A DNA stretch of 64,000 nt from CAZAMB01 sp964486335. GTDB taxonomy: Bacteria > Planctomycetota > Phycisphaerae > UBA1845. Below, piece by piece: positions 46,901 through 52,940 of the stretch. Each line of letters begins with the position of its first letter. Position 1 is the first letter of the stretch. The notes under the pieces were generated by a model. The model was given only the letters and a program-made list of their open reading frames with translations. It had not been told where the DNA came from and made no database searches. The stretch lies in assembly GCA_964486335.1 (NCBI GenBank), contig CAZAMB010000003.1, forward strand, positions 124,001-188,000, in the 5' to 3' direction. A program made the translations under genes and the position numbers.

Positions 46901-47986
46901 TTCGACATGGAATACAACCCCGTCTCGAACAACACAGCCTTCGCGGATTTGATGGGTAAGGGCACACTCTGGTACGACCGCGAGGCCGGTCACTACCACA
47001 ACCGCCACAGAACCTACCGGCCCGATCTTGGACGATTCCTGCAGCGCGATCCCATTGACACGGGTTTGGTTTTCGCCAATTCGCTTGGTTACTACGGCCG
47101 TTCCCCGCACGCCGCTCCGACCTTCGCCTCGTCGACTCAATACGCCGACGGAATGAACCTCTATCAGTTCGTGATGGGCAATCCCATAACCGGGCGTGAC
47201 CCTACGGGTCTTTTCTCGCTCGCCGAATTGTCCGCTTCGCAGGGAATTGAAGGCGATCTGTCCGGCAACTACGCCGACATGGGCGTGTCGCTGGTGGACG
47301 CCATGAAAGGCGTCGCGCTGCTGCAAATGGAACGTTACGCCGCCATTGACGACGTGATCGACGCCGCCAGCGCGTCCGGTGACTGGTCGGGAATCGACAC
47401 CGGGCTCTCGATCTACCAGGGCTACCAGACGGCCCAGTTGGGGATCTTCTTCGGCGGAGCGGGTAAGAAGCTGGTCGGTGGCGCGCTGGGCCTTGGGAAG
47501 AGGGCATGGCGATACTTCACCGAACGGGCGGGTGCTCGCAACAAGTTGATCGAAGCCCTCGACGGAGGTATCAATTCCACGAGACGGCTGTTCCGATTCG
47601 GCGCCGCAGGACCGGGTGAGTGGGTCAGAAAGGCACGCGGCAGGTCCATGGATGATGCCGCCCGCGCCTATCAGCGCCAGGTCACGGGCGCCCCACTCGA
47701 CATGGAGTACTTGGTGAATGGCGTCCACTTCGATGGATTTCGCAATGGAACGCTGATCGACGCGAAGGATTGGCAGGACTCGGCGAAGTTTGTCGATGCA
47801 CAGGGCACATTCCCGGATTGGTTTGCCCGCAAAACGCTCAAAGAGGCCAGAGATCAGCTCGATGCACAAAGTCGATACCCGATTCAATGGATAGTATCTG
47901 AACAAGGGGTAGCAACTGCATTCAGAAAGTTGTTAAGGAATAGTCGCCTTAACATCGAGGTCTTATGGATACCGCGCGCACCGTGA
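37949..47986 (+). CDS. Giant exported Rhs/YD-repeat protein with C-terminal Tox-REase-5-like nuclease
   Basis: About 3345 residues. ATG 37949 gives a normal Sec signal (MNKEWTRHCRFFMLIITV...); ATG 37895 is in frame and possible. The first ~1400 residues are a beta-rich, Cys-containing region with calcium-type motifs (DDDGDGLIDEDTNGN, DDDEDGLIDEDGPE, DNNSNGQFDQ). YD/RHS repeats then run to about 46430, followed by a 15-Gly run (46434-46480). The Rhs core follows (YDREAGHYHNRHRTY, LGRFLQRDP, NPITGRDPTGL). Beyond the DPxG boundary lies a variable tip ending in a restriction-endonuclease-fold toxin (AYQRQVTGAPLDMEYLVNG, FDGFRNGTLIDAK), as in Tox-REase-5. The toxin should cut nucleic acid in competitor cells; an Imm52-like gene overlaps its end. 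The Rhs shell would encapsulate the toxin. How it is released is not known. Confidence 0.9.
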   Translation: MNKEWTRHCRFFMLIITVTAALLNVAMPGEPPSGPVELSPFMNSIPPSADYFCVGNGPGDRALHPDRVPHTRLAQQDGVILFSGAAPQQGLHFALTAGSLVYRNQMSTLGSPEPSPQVGTAGTLLQGASDFFLPWSEARWHPGEDITWQGHRLDAKWIDGLPFWSIDGNGSIPDPICSESYLPPNSIHKPIVSFPVDGGFFNLGSAINLQLVRGLFQASYINASLSGRDLDLCPYQFREPWFHARGRFPAFNAKAGAPLVRIAEEYYPNFLNIYPFEQLELEGGRLQVEFERSATWPRRKTLINAEGVRTGGEIAGTMMASGVKDIYGNLVQFDRVPKYGWETDAKAPHRSSAFKVSGTQPLDDVFKNIPPGYRPSPNAWKLPHKRLRTVRLYAADELTAGVEPDPDDAAWTVVFVYEHPESDRISSNDTTIGGVFRSLYSHLPQSEWTFGRLPDLNDETTLLTVQAYKQPDITGIAVNGPPFQDDYSVWLSDIGQGITGMGVRSNEGNSYEGEIPLFPPHADSDPKGVRRDSQGMAIDPTCPGYCGVDDDGDGLIDEDTNGNQKYVAATANMCSFCQNLIANASPPSYNATDNCRVFVAAVDAACWRGVAGHNECIVNQTYGNEYSSCLNPLYWRGTLDADGNWSPLLIDGNPVPLDPFASWDDDEDGLIDEDGPENPFLVHLRMLEDTDECASGKHPFVPQAISDGSDPARAVLPGGDWNKDCRPVVEAADDPWTYQVQYVYTRDNPFWLLNRSLGIVAGSELREQPSYYYYTSFKEPFIDNNSNGQFDQSIDADLNGNDAIEEYPPNGESPHVHPDCVPDPRFRGPQDRGARNYAGTQSQEGFDPVAPSDIHLIKKIVRTRPDVGNKPQEIIEQTWLYRYNDIGFLKAVFDPAAVQSIIDADPDDELHEADDILKLADTAAVRDKPLIWYASQWYTYYNPYVLDSPGINQCYDQPPFIGYCDGLEYLGMPVTNPRESMPMNACDGEAVWQRGYTAELYTDPDCSEFMRQDCGWCYARYACAESGFSCGDARCSCPGGVARDPAELAQMGVPDAQPRFRKYMIKTARVRGKDGETHLYRFDYLGAANSVYTDPSRIQSYADAHNITVVDELIEQTPGEMAENNSERSEFYIYEDNFRLVLDPADPALRPIEYEGLTAAKVTSHYLYLPVKVKTRRVVVMNFYGIALSDRLIVTPGYIGTQTSLVDNERYELLNKRGQAVQVYDPSWVAAWRDNKDSIKSIGRIFVELFGGEGGLYSVLRGVAWGSGGGNLYDQQCKTPWVKDDVPVQRVKPEQVGVVSAIKHYARDHDGNTGTPGIMDLPETEASYYERILYTEFPDSVVHDPAGTIGETICRSKADSQTNPCVSSDCQPPCYVHGGLCEDYLTGVDLHNQEPVQVLSIPGESPVEGDGTSVVKYHYEFYGGSSEERVQWKWRWQEAVSAAKGGTGKVALEIWYFDQNGQILAYGQGSGGNSSGDPPISAKPFYITCFAYDSFGRLTAQIEDCDTSLFNEDPFADSNRGRKGVSPMDTPMNLATKFEYDDSGLLRTRMQGFEVIPSLGTASLINDNDWKQGEFARTQYQTIGGRNITYDDGNGKRQVGWSDPHIYQVEDRFVTVDNGIEWVNGTTTVRVLDSGGRFIEERMIARAGVGPRKRLDFVTDLWGISITDYTSETAVGNETFGESFWDNHDLWGCAPAERPCYHPNGDPVLADVLPAYPGNSNWFGASQTGETMVTLARRIALYRQPSSLKPTHEIVYRNFDEVEPAGSDPFLDDRRAVAIENTYDLEDRIARHEDSNGSVHRFLFDGRRRPIKSFMGSLDGDTSWWPAAPGGAGGGDDMVLVDQRLYNDGSKDCEYTPAVESATCDTIANNANFPMNASKVVRSRRFAGNAEPAASEFVAKTSSRDMRYVYDKRGRAVIVAEEAIICNSEQTGLYCNFESPKPIRASTTVFDNLDRPLVVATWSSLADAPSLEAIETWAEVTTDSAMDDAVEVILSSSYTGLVTLARTYYDERGRPYEQRNYNTDDETAATYEFTRTYRDDLDRVTAELGSTGLTINEYDSLGRVTKTSWWTKEDSSVFGTPDTLAGVELTRTETTYDAFGNVLKQTHFDRFDTTQTGSINESNSIRTYTFNWYDPAKRLIATANFGTNGTDGFTSGDPPAYIFDAPPTFLCNGGTCGYSTGNNAIVTRFGYDAAGRRIWTQDAKGIVTRTWHDLLGHVLLEAENWKDDENLARGGGSLTPEHTGPIRYTAYHYTRGGLLDLIVAVIPSTPAADITPNDLNWQGETLANDFAATGVEVSAAAVQVTRLLYEGDNVVAEVTSAGGTLDNPISRFPNLVSGIRYPGLSGQPSYDDLVQFKYTIDGRLAQRTDQRGVELTYEYGLDPDGEGSDALSAVQARFASPISAALDTTTSRLAFVHRDGLLRWAKSYNGINLANHVLFDYDGYRNLVRETLAPIGSADEDRATEYEWTPTGTANSNRLSTIIYPSGLRLRLEYGAVGSAEDVIDRVTGLTEVDSSNTPLNPIVRYQHTGGGMKKKQWWSTDDPAAASVFLDFAEDPNAPAEVPELVAYDRFGRITDLRFDVRRPTLVENAYRYQYAHDLSGNPVLARIKHPSNDNLRSYYYEYDALSRLTLAERGKLNDTDPATLAFVDPGVMPVSTGWTWNLDVLGNWGGYTFADGWRSFTSGDTTPGLNTQAGDTRGPYHIHETWGNNSVQKLHVQSSFVKSLAYDRAGNVYNDDSTNAGTATADLDHDYKYDAWNRLTQVKRRAGPSINPAANFKLAGVYSYDALGRRLVKRVLNSGLLNTAQHGDLFYFDGDRVIEQYTWRDTPGGGGGGGGGGGGGGGPELLLAPGGQATVEPGCKCGLPCMTRDEAGAAAMMKSSPLPKAAAGGAGSGESTLLAPTPTPGEQSYQPYRQFAYGPDDVDELIWTRYWQWWVEYGVLRDAYHNVIAYVAPYENADIECDYDPYGKMRVGDTTPVPNQSQFDMEYNPVSNNTAFADLMGKGTLWYDREAGHYHNRHRTYRPDLGRFLQRDPIDTGLVFANSLGYYGRSPHAAPTFASSTQYADGMNLYQFVMGNPITGRDPTGLFSLAELSASQGIEGDLSGNYADMGVSLVDAMKGVALLQMERYAAIDDVIDAASASGDWSGIDTGLSIYQGYQTAQLGIFFGGAGKKLVGGALGLGKRAWRYFTERAGARNKLIEALDGGINSTRRLFRFGAAGPGEWVRKARGRSMDDAARAYQRQVTGAPLDMEYLVNGVHFDGFRNGTLIDAKDWQDSAKFVDAQGTFPDWFARKTLKEARDQLDAQSRYPIQWIVSEQGVATAFRKLLRNSRLNIEVLWIPRAP
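46844..46956 (+). repeat. Rhs-core direct repeat, copy 1 (inside the full-length Rhs gene)
   Basis: A 113-bp segment of Rhs core (DPYGKMRVGDTTP...) that recurs on the same strand at 48879-48991 and 51203-51315 with only a few changes. Homology with the copies is weaker but extends beyond both ends. It is the sort of shared core that allows recombination between cassettes. Confidence 0.85.
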
Positions 47987-48702
47987 CAGCTAACGATAGT
48001 TTCTACTTGGGGGCGTACTGGAGTGCTCGTCGTGAGAGTGTTGGTGATTGCGCTACACGAATAGTGCAATTCCTACGCTTCTTGGAGGAACTGCACTCGG
48101 AATGTCGGTTATGGTGGTTTTATCAAGATGCTGAATCCGCACCGCAACAAATCCAGCTAACGATTCCTGTTTTGGAATCGCTTCTTGAATCACATTATGA
48201 CGATTTCGGGAACTGCATGGAGGCTTTGGGATTCTGTACACTGATTTCAACGACCAGTGGAGCGCGGTTTTCCATAAACTGCGGTGCGTACAGCGACTGT
48301 TCGCCTTCGGTTAACTGTTGCGTCCTAAATTTTCCAAACGATCTTACGACAATCAACGATATCCTTACTTCGGAATCTACGATTCGTTTGGTAAAGGAAG
48401 TTGTGTACGCCATGGAGCCAGATTGGGCTGTATTGAACAGTCATAACCTCAGAGAATACCTCGATCCATTGCGAGTGAACCGTTATGTCGGTGTTGCTAC
48501 ATATCTCTCGTCACGCAAGTTCCCCGCTTTGCGTGATCCTTTTCCACCCAGTAAGCGCATCGATATCCCCTACCTTGGCTCAATCATTCTCTTGACCGAA
48601 GAGCCCTTTTCGATGAGTAATCCGCAACATTTGGCCATCGCCAAGACTGTGACTAAGTCCTTTCGCAAACAGCGGGTCTTTAAATTCATGCGGAAGAAAT
48701 AG
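47965..48702 (+). CDS. Imm52-like immunity protein
   Basis: A 245-residue cytoplasmic protein. ATG 47965 has GAGG 4 nt upstream and overlaps the toxin end by 22 nt; GTG 47983, overlapping the stop as GTGA, is an alternative. The N-terminus (FYLGAYWSARRESVGDCATR, then IVQFLRFL) matches the Imm52 family pattern. Imm52 genes are known as neighbours of Tox-REase-5 toxins. It should bind and block the toxin tip of the Rhs protein in the producing cell. The gene is clearly more AT-rich than the Rhs core, as expected for a transferred toxin-immunity module. Confidence 0.78.
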   Translation: MDTARTVTANDSFYLGAYWSARRESVGDCATRIVQFLRFLEELHSECRLWWFYQDAESAPQQIQLTIPVLESLLESHYDDFGNCMEALGFCTLISTTSGARFSINCGAYSDCSPSVNCCVLNFPNDLTTINDILTSESTIRLVKEVVYAMEPDWAVLNSHNLREYLDPLRVNRYVGVATYLSSRKFPALRDPFPPSKRIDIPYLGSIILLTEEPFSMSNPQHLAIAKTVTKSFRKQRVFKFMRKK

Positions 48703-48806
48703 GCAGGTCACGAACGCGAAAGCGCGGCTCCACCGGAAGAGTTGCGCGCAATAGGTTACCTCGCAAATCCTCCGATGTCCGCATTGTCATCTTCGCCGCG
48801 CTGGCG

Positions 48807-49886
48807 ATGTTGGTCGCTTCGTCCAACGTCATCGCCTACGTCACCCCCGTCGACGTCTACGACACCGAATGCGACTACGACCCGTATGGCAAGATGCGCG
48901 TCGGCGACACCACGCCCGCGCCCAACCAGTCGCAGCTCGACATGGAGTACAACCCCGTCACCAACAACACCGCCTTCGCGGATTTGATGGGCATGGATAC
49001 GGGTTGGTTTGACCGTGAGAGCGGCCTGTACCTCTTCGGTCACCGACACTACGACCATCGCCTCGGCCGCTGGCTCCAACGCGATCCAAACGGAACCGGA
49101 CTGGTCTACTCAACATCGCAACACTACTTCGGCCAATCACCATCTGCATTCGTCGATGTGAATCCCCGCAGTCAATACTCCGATGGGTTGAGCCTTTATC
49201 AATTCGTGGGAAGCAATCCCGTAACGGGCTTTGATCCGTTGGGCCTGTTCACGGCCGACTTCGACTGGATGAGTGAGACGGAATCTCTGGAGACCGACTG
49301 GTACGGACATCGCCTGTACGCGCTGGGTGCGATCAACGAGGGGGCGCGCTGGGCCTCGCTGGGGTTGCAGACCACGCTGGACATCGCCGGTTCGCTGCTC
49401 GGCATCGACGTGTTCCAGTCGGTAAGCGTCCTCGCCTCCGGCCGCGGCGGATTCTGGGATTCGATGAATATCGTGATGGCCGCCGCGCCGTTGGGACGAT
49501 TTGTCAAGATCGCCGACATGGTCCATGACGCAGCAGCTTTTGCCCGTCGTGCCCGCGGTGCCGTGATCGCCATTGAAAAAGCCAACAATCTGGCTACGCT
49601 GGCGCGAAGGGTTGACAGGAACTCCGAGGGATTCCGGCATGCAGTTCGTGATGCAGAGAGGCTATATCCGAAGCTGGCTGGCAAAGTACATAAGCATCAC
49701 GTCGTGCCAATGTACCTCGGTGGGCCTGTCGACGGTCCGATCATTGAGGTCAACGTGGCGTATCATAAGTTGATTACGAATGAATTCCGAAGAAAGCATG
49801 CATATGGCTTGAAGGATAAGCCTACTCAAGAGAAACTCATCCAATGGCTCAAAGAGGTCTACGACAAGTATCCGTTGCCTGAGTAG
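48807..49886 (+). CDS. Orphan Rhs-core fragment with HNH-type toxin tip
   Basis: A 359-codon frame. Homology to the full Rhs core begins at about 48830 (ECDYDPYGKMRVGDTTP) and runs through HRHYDHRLGRWLQRDP to NPVTGFDPLGLF, after which the tip is unrelated to the first toxin. The end (HKHHVVPMYLGGP, VAYHKLITNEFRRKH) has the paired His and the Y-H-x-x-I-T pattern of HNH/Endo VII-type toxin domains. The ATG at 48807 has no good ribosome site and the N-terminal shell is missing. It is therefore probably a silent cassette that becomes active only if recombined onto the full-length gene. An immunity-like gene follows 14 bp later. Confidence 0.75.
   Translation: MLVASSNVIAYVTPVDVYDTECDYDPYGKMRVGDTTPAPNQSQLDMEYNPVTNNTAFADLMGMDTGWFDRESGLYLFGHRHYDHRLGRWLQRDPNGTGLVYSTSQHYFGQSPSAFVDVNPRSQYSDGLSLYQFVGSNPVTGFDPLGLFTADFDWMSETESLETDWYGHRLYALGAINEGARWASLGLQTTLDIAGSLLGIDVFQSVSVLASGRGGFWDSMNIVMAAAPLGRFVKIADMVHDAAAFARRARGAVIAIEKANNLATLARRVDRNSEGFRHAVRDAERLYPKLAGKVHKHHVVPMYLGGPVDGPIIEVNVAYHKLITNEFRRKHAYGLKDKPTQEKLIQWLKEVYDKYPLPE
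48879..48991 (+). repeat. Rhs-core direct repeat, copy 2
   Basis: Matches 46844-46956 and is closer to copy 3 at 51203-51315: both have GCG in place of GTT after the shared ACGCCC and share CAGCTCGACATGGAG. Confidence 0.85.
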
Positions 49887-49900
49887 TTTTGGGGACTGTT

Positions 49901-50932
49901 ATGCGTCAGCTTTGCGAGTTTCGAGTCAACGAGAAATATGCACATATGCTCTTTGCCGAAGGTGAAGGTACGTTGTTAGGCGACGACGTTCGTAAAGTAA
50001 ATATCGAGACGTCTGATATTCGCTTTCCGCGAATGAACATATTACAGAGCAGATTGAGAGAAAAAGGAGAGTCGTTTTTTTGGGGTCATCATCTCCACTA
50101 TGTTTATACGAATACGGAAATAAAGAGAGCGGTGTTGTTTTCTATTTGGATAACTGCCGCCTTTGAACCCACCGGCGAAGAATGCGGTACCGAGTTTGAT
50201 GATTCCGAGACCTGTCTCGAATGCGGCGCCGGGCGAAAGCAGATATCTGATCTGGTTCTGGACTTGCGCAAAGCCCCCAGGACCAAGGACATTGCTCGTA
50301 CGATCGCCGACGAGTGGATTATCACCCAACGCCTCGCCGAACTGATGGTCGATGCGAAATTGACGGGCTTCGATCTTCAACCGGTGCGTCACAAGGCGCG
50401 CTATCAGGACGATCCGCTGGTCTTATCCACCGTGCCTAGCGGCCGAAAGCTGCTGAACCAGGCGCGCTCCCTCGGCATCGAGAGTGATGAGTGGGAGTTT
50501 CATGTCTGGTTGAACCGCCCCAAGCAACGCGTGCTGTGCGAGGCTGCGCATGAAGAACATGCCGCGCGTCGCACGAAGCAGGCTCGTCGCCGCTTCAAGC
50601 CGCCGCCGGTCTGGTATCAACTCGTGGTCACATCGAATCCGGTTCCGATGGTCCCGCCGACACGGACCGGAATCGATCCCTTCGACGACGATCCGAAGGG
50701 CGAATACCGCTGCCCATATGGCCATGTCGTCGGGCTGAACCTGCTCTCTGAAGTCTTTGTCGAGCGGAAGACCTATGACGCCAGCGACGTAATTCGCACG
50801 AGCAACCTCGTCGGCCATCGAATGGGGTTGCTCGTTCCCTCACCCTGTTTGCTCATTTCGCAACGATTCTACAGGCTGCTCAAGCAACACAAGATCAAAG
50901 GGTACAAGACCGAAGTCGCTTATTTGGTGTAA
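49901..50932 (+). CDS. Putative immunity protein of the orphan HNH-type cassette
   Basis: A 343-residue protein starting at ATG 49901 (GGGG about 6 nt upstream; TTG 49889 also in frame). No signal peptide. It has a CLECG motif near residue 107 preceded by ECGTE, and a second metal-like site CPYGH near residue 285. The C-terminus is LISQRFYRLLKQHKIKGYKT. CxxC-containing proteins of this size and ending occur behind HNH-type toxins in Myxobacteria, and the position 14 bp after the toxin supports an immunity role. I cannot assign a named Imm family. The first half is AT-richer than the rest. Confidence 0.6.
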   Translation: MRQLCEFRVNEKYAHMLFAEGEGTLLGDDVRKVNIETSDIRFPRMNILQSRLREKGESFFWGHHLHYVYTNTEIKRAVLFSIWITAAFEPTGEECGTEFDDSETCLECGAGRKQISDLVLDLRKAPRTKDIARTIADEWIITQRLAELMVDAKLTGFDLQPVRHKARYQDDPLVLSTVPSGRKLLNQARSLGIESDEWEFHVWLNRPKQRVLCEAAHEEHAARRTKQARRRFKPPPVWYQLVVTSNPVPMVPPTRTGIDPFDDDPKGEYRCPYGHVVGLNLLSEVFVERKTYDASDVIRTSNLVGHRMGLLVPSPCLLISQRFYRLLKQHKIKGYKTEVAYLV

Positions 50933-50978
50933 CCGGATTGTACTATGATCATCCGTTTCGGCCACGCCTGACCCCCCA

Positions 50979-51380
50979 GTGCGGGTTCCGGCGGCTCGAC
51001 GTTGCTCGCGCCGACGCCGACGCCCGGTGAGCAGTCCTATCAGCCGCTCCGCCAGTTCGTTTACGGGCCGAGCGACGTGGACGAACTCGTCTGGATGCGG
51101 CACTGGGAATGGTGGGTGGAGTGGTGCGTTCTGCGCGACGCGTATCACAATGTCATCTCCTATGTGTTTCCCTATGAGAACGCCGACACTGAGTGCGACT
51201 GCGACCCGTATGGCAAGATGCGCGTCGGCGACACCACGCCCGCGCCCAACCAGTCGCAGCTCGACATGGAGTACAACCCCGTCAACAACAACACCGCTTT
51301 CGCGGACTTGATGGGGAAAGGAACACTTTGGTACGACCGCGAGGCCGGTCACTACCACAACCGCCACCGGACCTATCGAC
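50979..51380 (+). pseudogene. Third Rhs-core fragment, cut off by the IS element
   Basis: Homologous to 46620-47015 of the full Rhs gene, from the Ser/Gly linker (GSGGSTLLAPTPTPGEQSY) through DVDELVWMRHWEWWVEWCVL to YDREAGHYHNRHRTYR. The match stops exactly at the IS3 end at 51381. It has no plausible start codon of its own, and its toxin tip and immunity gene are missing. It is best read as a silent rhs cassette whose tip was lost or displaced when the IS came in. Confidence 0.8.
51203..51315 (+). repeat. Rhs-core direct repeat, copy 3
   Basis: Matches copies at 46844-46956 and 48879-48991; nearly identical to copy 2 over the whole 113 bp. Confidence 0.85.
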
Positions 51381-51395
51381 TGACCTGCCCCGGAT

Positions 51396-52301
51396 TCATG
51401 TACCAGTTGCTATGAGAGTCACGATTTTCGGTAACCCCGCCTTTTCCCCCGCGGAGGGGAGGAAGCCAGAGGTTTGGGGGCAGCGCCTCCAAGCCTTGTC
51501 CAAGCCGACCGCCGCGAATGCGGTCGGCGTCAGGTAGCCCAGGCTGCTGTGCGGCCGACGGTGATTGCAGTCCAACCGGAAGTCCTCCGTGACCACCTTG
51601 GCTTCCAGCAGACTGTCGAACAACTCGCGGTTGAGCAGTTCATCACGGAACCGTCCGTTGAACGACTCGTTGAAGCCGTTCTCCCACGGGGCGCCCGGCT
51701 CGATGTAGAGCGTGCCCACGCCGGACTCTGCCAGCCACTCGCGCAGCGCCCGGGCGATGAACTCCGGGCCGTTGTCGCTGCGAATGTGCTGAGGCCCCCC
51801 GCAAACCTCGAAGAGATACCGCAACGTCTCGATCACGTCGGCGCTGGTGATGCTTCGTTCCACCTCGATGGCCAGGGCCTCGCGGGTGAACTCATCTTCG
51901 ACCGTGAGGAACTTCAACGTTCGACCATCGGCGGTCTGGTCACTCACGAAGTCGTAGGCCCAGACGTGATTGACGCCCTCGGCGCGATGGCGAACGCAGC
52001 CGTTGGCGCTGCAGCCCAGACGACGCTTTTTACGCTGTTTTCTGGGCACCTTCAGTCCTTCCTTCCGCCACATCCGGTAGATACGTTTTACGTTCACCCG
52101 GAACCCTTCGCTACGCAGCAGCGCCCACACTCGACGATAGCCGTAGCGAGGATGGCGCCGAACCAGCGCGAGCATTCGCTGTACCAGCGCTCTCTCGCCG
52201 TCACGCTCCTTGACCGCGTACCGCTGCGTGGATCGTGACTGCCTCACCGCCATGCACGCCCGGCGCTCCGACACGTCCAGCGTCGTCTGCGCCTTGCTCA
52301 C
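51396..52301 (-). CDS. IS3-family transposase OrfB (DDE integrase domain)
   Basis: A 301-residue transposase part with the HTH_21-like segment (RRHPRYGYRRVWALLRSEG) and an rve integrase core. The catalytic residues are visible: Asp in WAYDFVSD, Asp in HIRSDNGPEF and Glu in WENGFNESFNG, the DDE triad. It ends inside the terminal repeat. The separate start at GTG 52301 may not be used; the frame is open back to the slippery site, and the active protein is probably an OrfAB fusion made by -1 frameshifting (LQGK then TVSPAHRREAV). Confidence 0.92.
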   Translation of the reverse strand: MSKAQTTLDVSERRACMAVRQSRSTQRYAVKERDGERALVQRMLALVRRHPRYGYRRVWALLRSEGFRVNVKRIYRMWRKEGLKVPRKQRKKRRLGCSANGCVRHRAEGVNHVWAYDFVSDQTADGRTLKFLTVEDEFTREALAIEVERSITSADVIETLRYLFEVCGGPQHIRSDNGPEFIARALREWLAESGVGTLYIEPGAPWENGFNESFNGRFRDELLNRELFDSLLEAKVVTEDFRLDCNHRRPHSSLGYLTPTAFAAVGLDKAWRRCPQTSGFLPSAGEKAGLPKIVTLIATGT

Positions 52302-52324
52302 CGCCTCCCTGCGGTGCGCCGGGC

Positions 52325-52603
52325 TTACCGTTTTCCCTGGAGGGCCACCTCCAGGATCTGCTTGTCCAACGCCAGCTCCGCCACCAGACGCGTGAGCCGA
52401 CCGTTCTCGATCTCCAGATCCTTGAGCCGCTTGGCCTCATCGCCCTTCATCCCGCCGTACTGGTTCCGCCAGCGGTGGAAGGTCGCTTTCGCAACCTCCA
52501 AAACCTGGCAGACCGCGGCGATTTCCTTGCCCTCCGACAGCATCCGATCCGCGTCCCGCAGCTTGCGAATGATCTGCTCGGGACTGTGCCTCTTGCGATT
52601 CAT
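52325..52603 (-). CDS. IS3-family transposase OrfA (helix-turn-helix)
   Basis: A 92-residue protein (MNRKRHSPEQIIRKLRDADR) with an HTH_Tnp_1 domain (EIAAVCQVLEVAKATFHRWR) and a C-terminal leucine-zipper-like helix (LKDLEIENGRLTRLVAELAL). It binds the IS ends and dimerises. The ribosome site is GGGAGG before the ATG. It ends at LQGKR just past the frameshift site. A truncated copy with one Asp-to-Glu change lies at 57455. Confidence 0.92.
   Translation of the reverse strand: MNRKRHSPEQIIRKLRDADRMLSEGKEIAAVCQVLEVAKATFHRWRNQYGGMKGDEAKRLKDLEIENGRLTRLVAELALDKQILEVALQGKR
52330..52337 (-). promoter_or_regulatory. Probable programmed -1 frameshift site
   Basis: GGGAAAAC on the minus strand, 3 nt before the orfA stop codon. 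A -1 slip on the A-run joins orfA to the orfB frame, as is usual for IS3 elements. Confidence 0.6.
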
Positions 52604-52742
52604 CGAGAATCCTCCCTGCCCCGTCCCGAGGCGGCTGGACTCTCATAACACCTGGATCAAATCTCGGGGAGCAGGCCACCCGGAAATCGCGCGTCCTGCA
52701 AGTCGGTTGAAAGGTTAAGTAGCATCCATCCGACCACTTGCC

Positions 52743-52940
52743 ATGAACAGCAAAACAGGCAGGGATGAAAACAGCATCGCCGAACCGACCGACGCGGAAT
52801 TGGACGATCTTCTCGCCGACCTTCTCACCAGAACAAAAAGGATGGAACAGCGGTTAAAAGACATCGAAGCGGGAATAAGGGAATTCAGCATCGCCGACTC
52901 CGACGAGGAATGCGCCACCTGCAAACCTTTTTCGGAATGA
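52743..52940 (+). CDS. Hypothetical small acidic protein
   Basis: A 65-residue ORF (MNSKTGRDENSIAEPTDAEL) with an acidic helical middle (LDDLLADLLTRTKRMEQRL) and a C-terminal CATC. It starts 65 bp after the IS end. No good ribosome site and no family recognised. It could be a real small gene or a chance frame. Confidence 0.3.
   Translation: MNSKTGRDENSIAEPTDAELDDLLADLLTRTKRMEQRLKDIEAGIREFSIADSDEECATCKPFSE

Larger units (their letters stand above)
51381..52678 (-). mobile_element. Complete IS3-family insertion sequence (about 1.3 kb)
   Basis: The ends are imperfect inverted repeats of about 40 bp. The plus strand at 51381 begins TGACCTGCCCC and continues to TATGAGAGTC. The opposite end, read on the minus strand from 52678, begins TGGCCTGCTCCCC and continues to TATGAGAGTC. 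Inside are orfA and orfB in IS3 order on the minus strand, with a GGGAAAAC slippery site between them. The element interrupts a Rhs core exactly after the RTYR codons. No clear target duplication is seen (GAC before, CCC after). A fragment of a second copy lies at 57380-57668 in the opposite direction. Confidence 0.88.

Noticed and set aside
45590..47905. 771-codon minus-strand frame inside the Rhs gene
   Set aside because: It is exactly antisense to conserved YD repeats, has no recognisable protein sequence and is explained by GC-rich codon use.
46844..51315. Repeats considered as a CRISPR array
   Set aside because: Only three long, kilobase-spaced coding repeats of Rhs core; no short repeats with regular spacers and no cas genes.
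52301..52337. Frame change between OrfA and OrfB as an inactivating mutation
   Set aside because: IS3 elements normally use a -1 slip here and the GGGAAAAC site is present.
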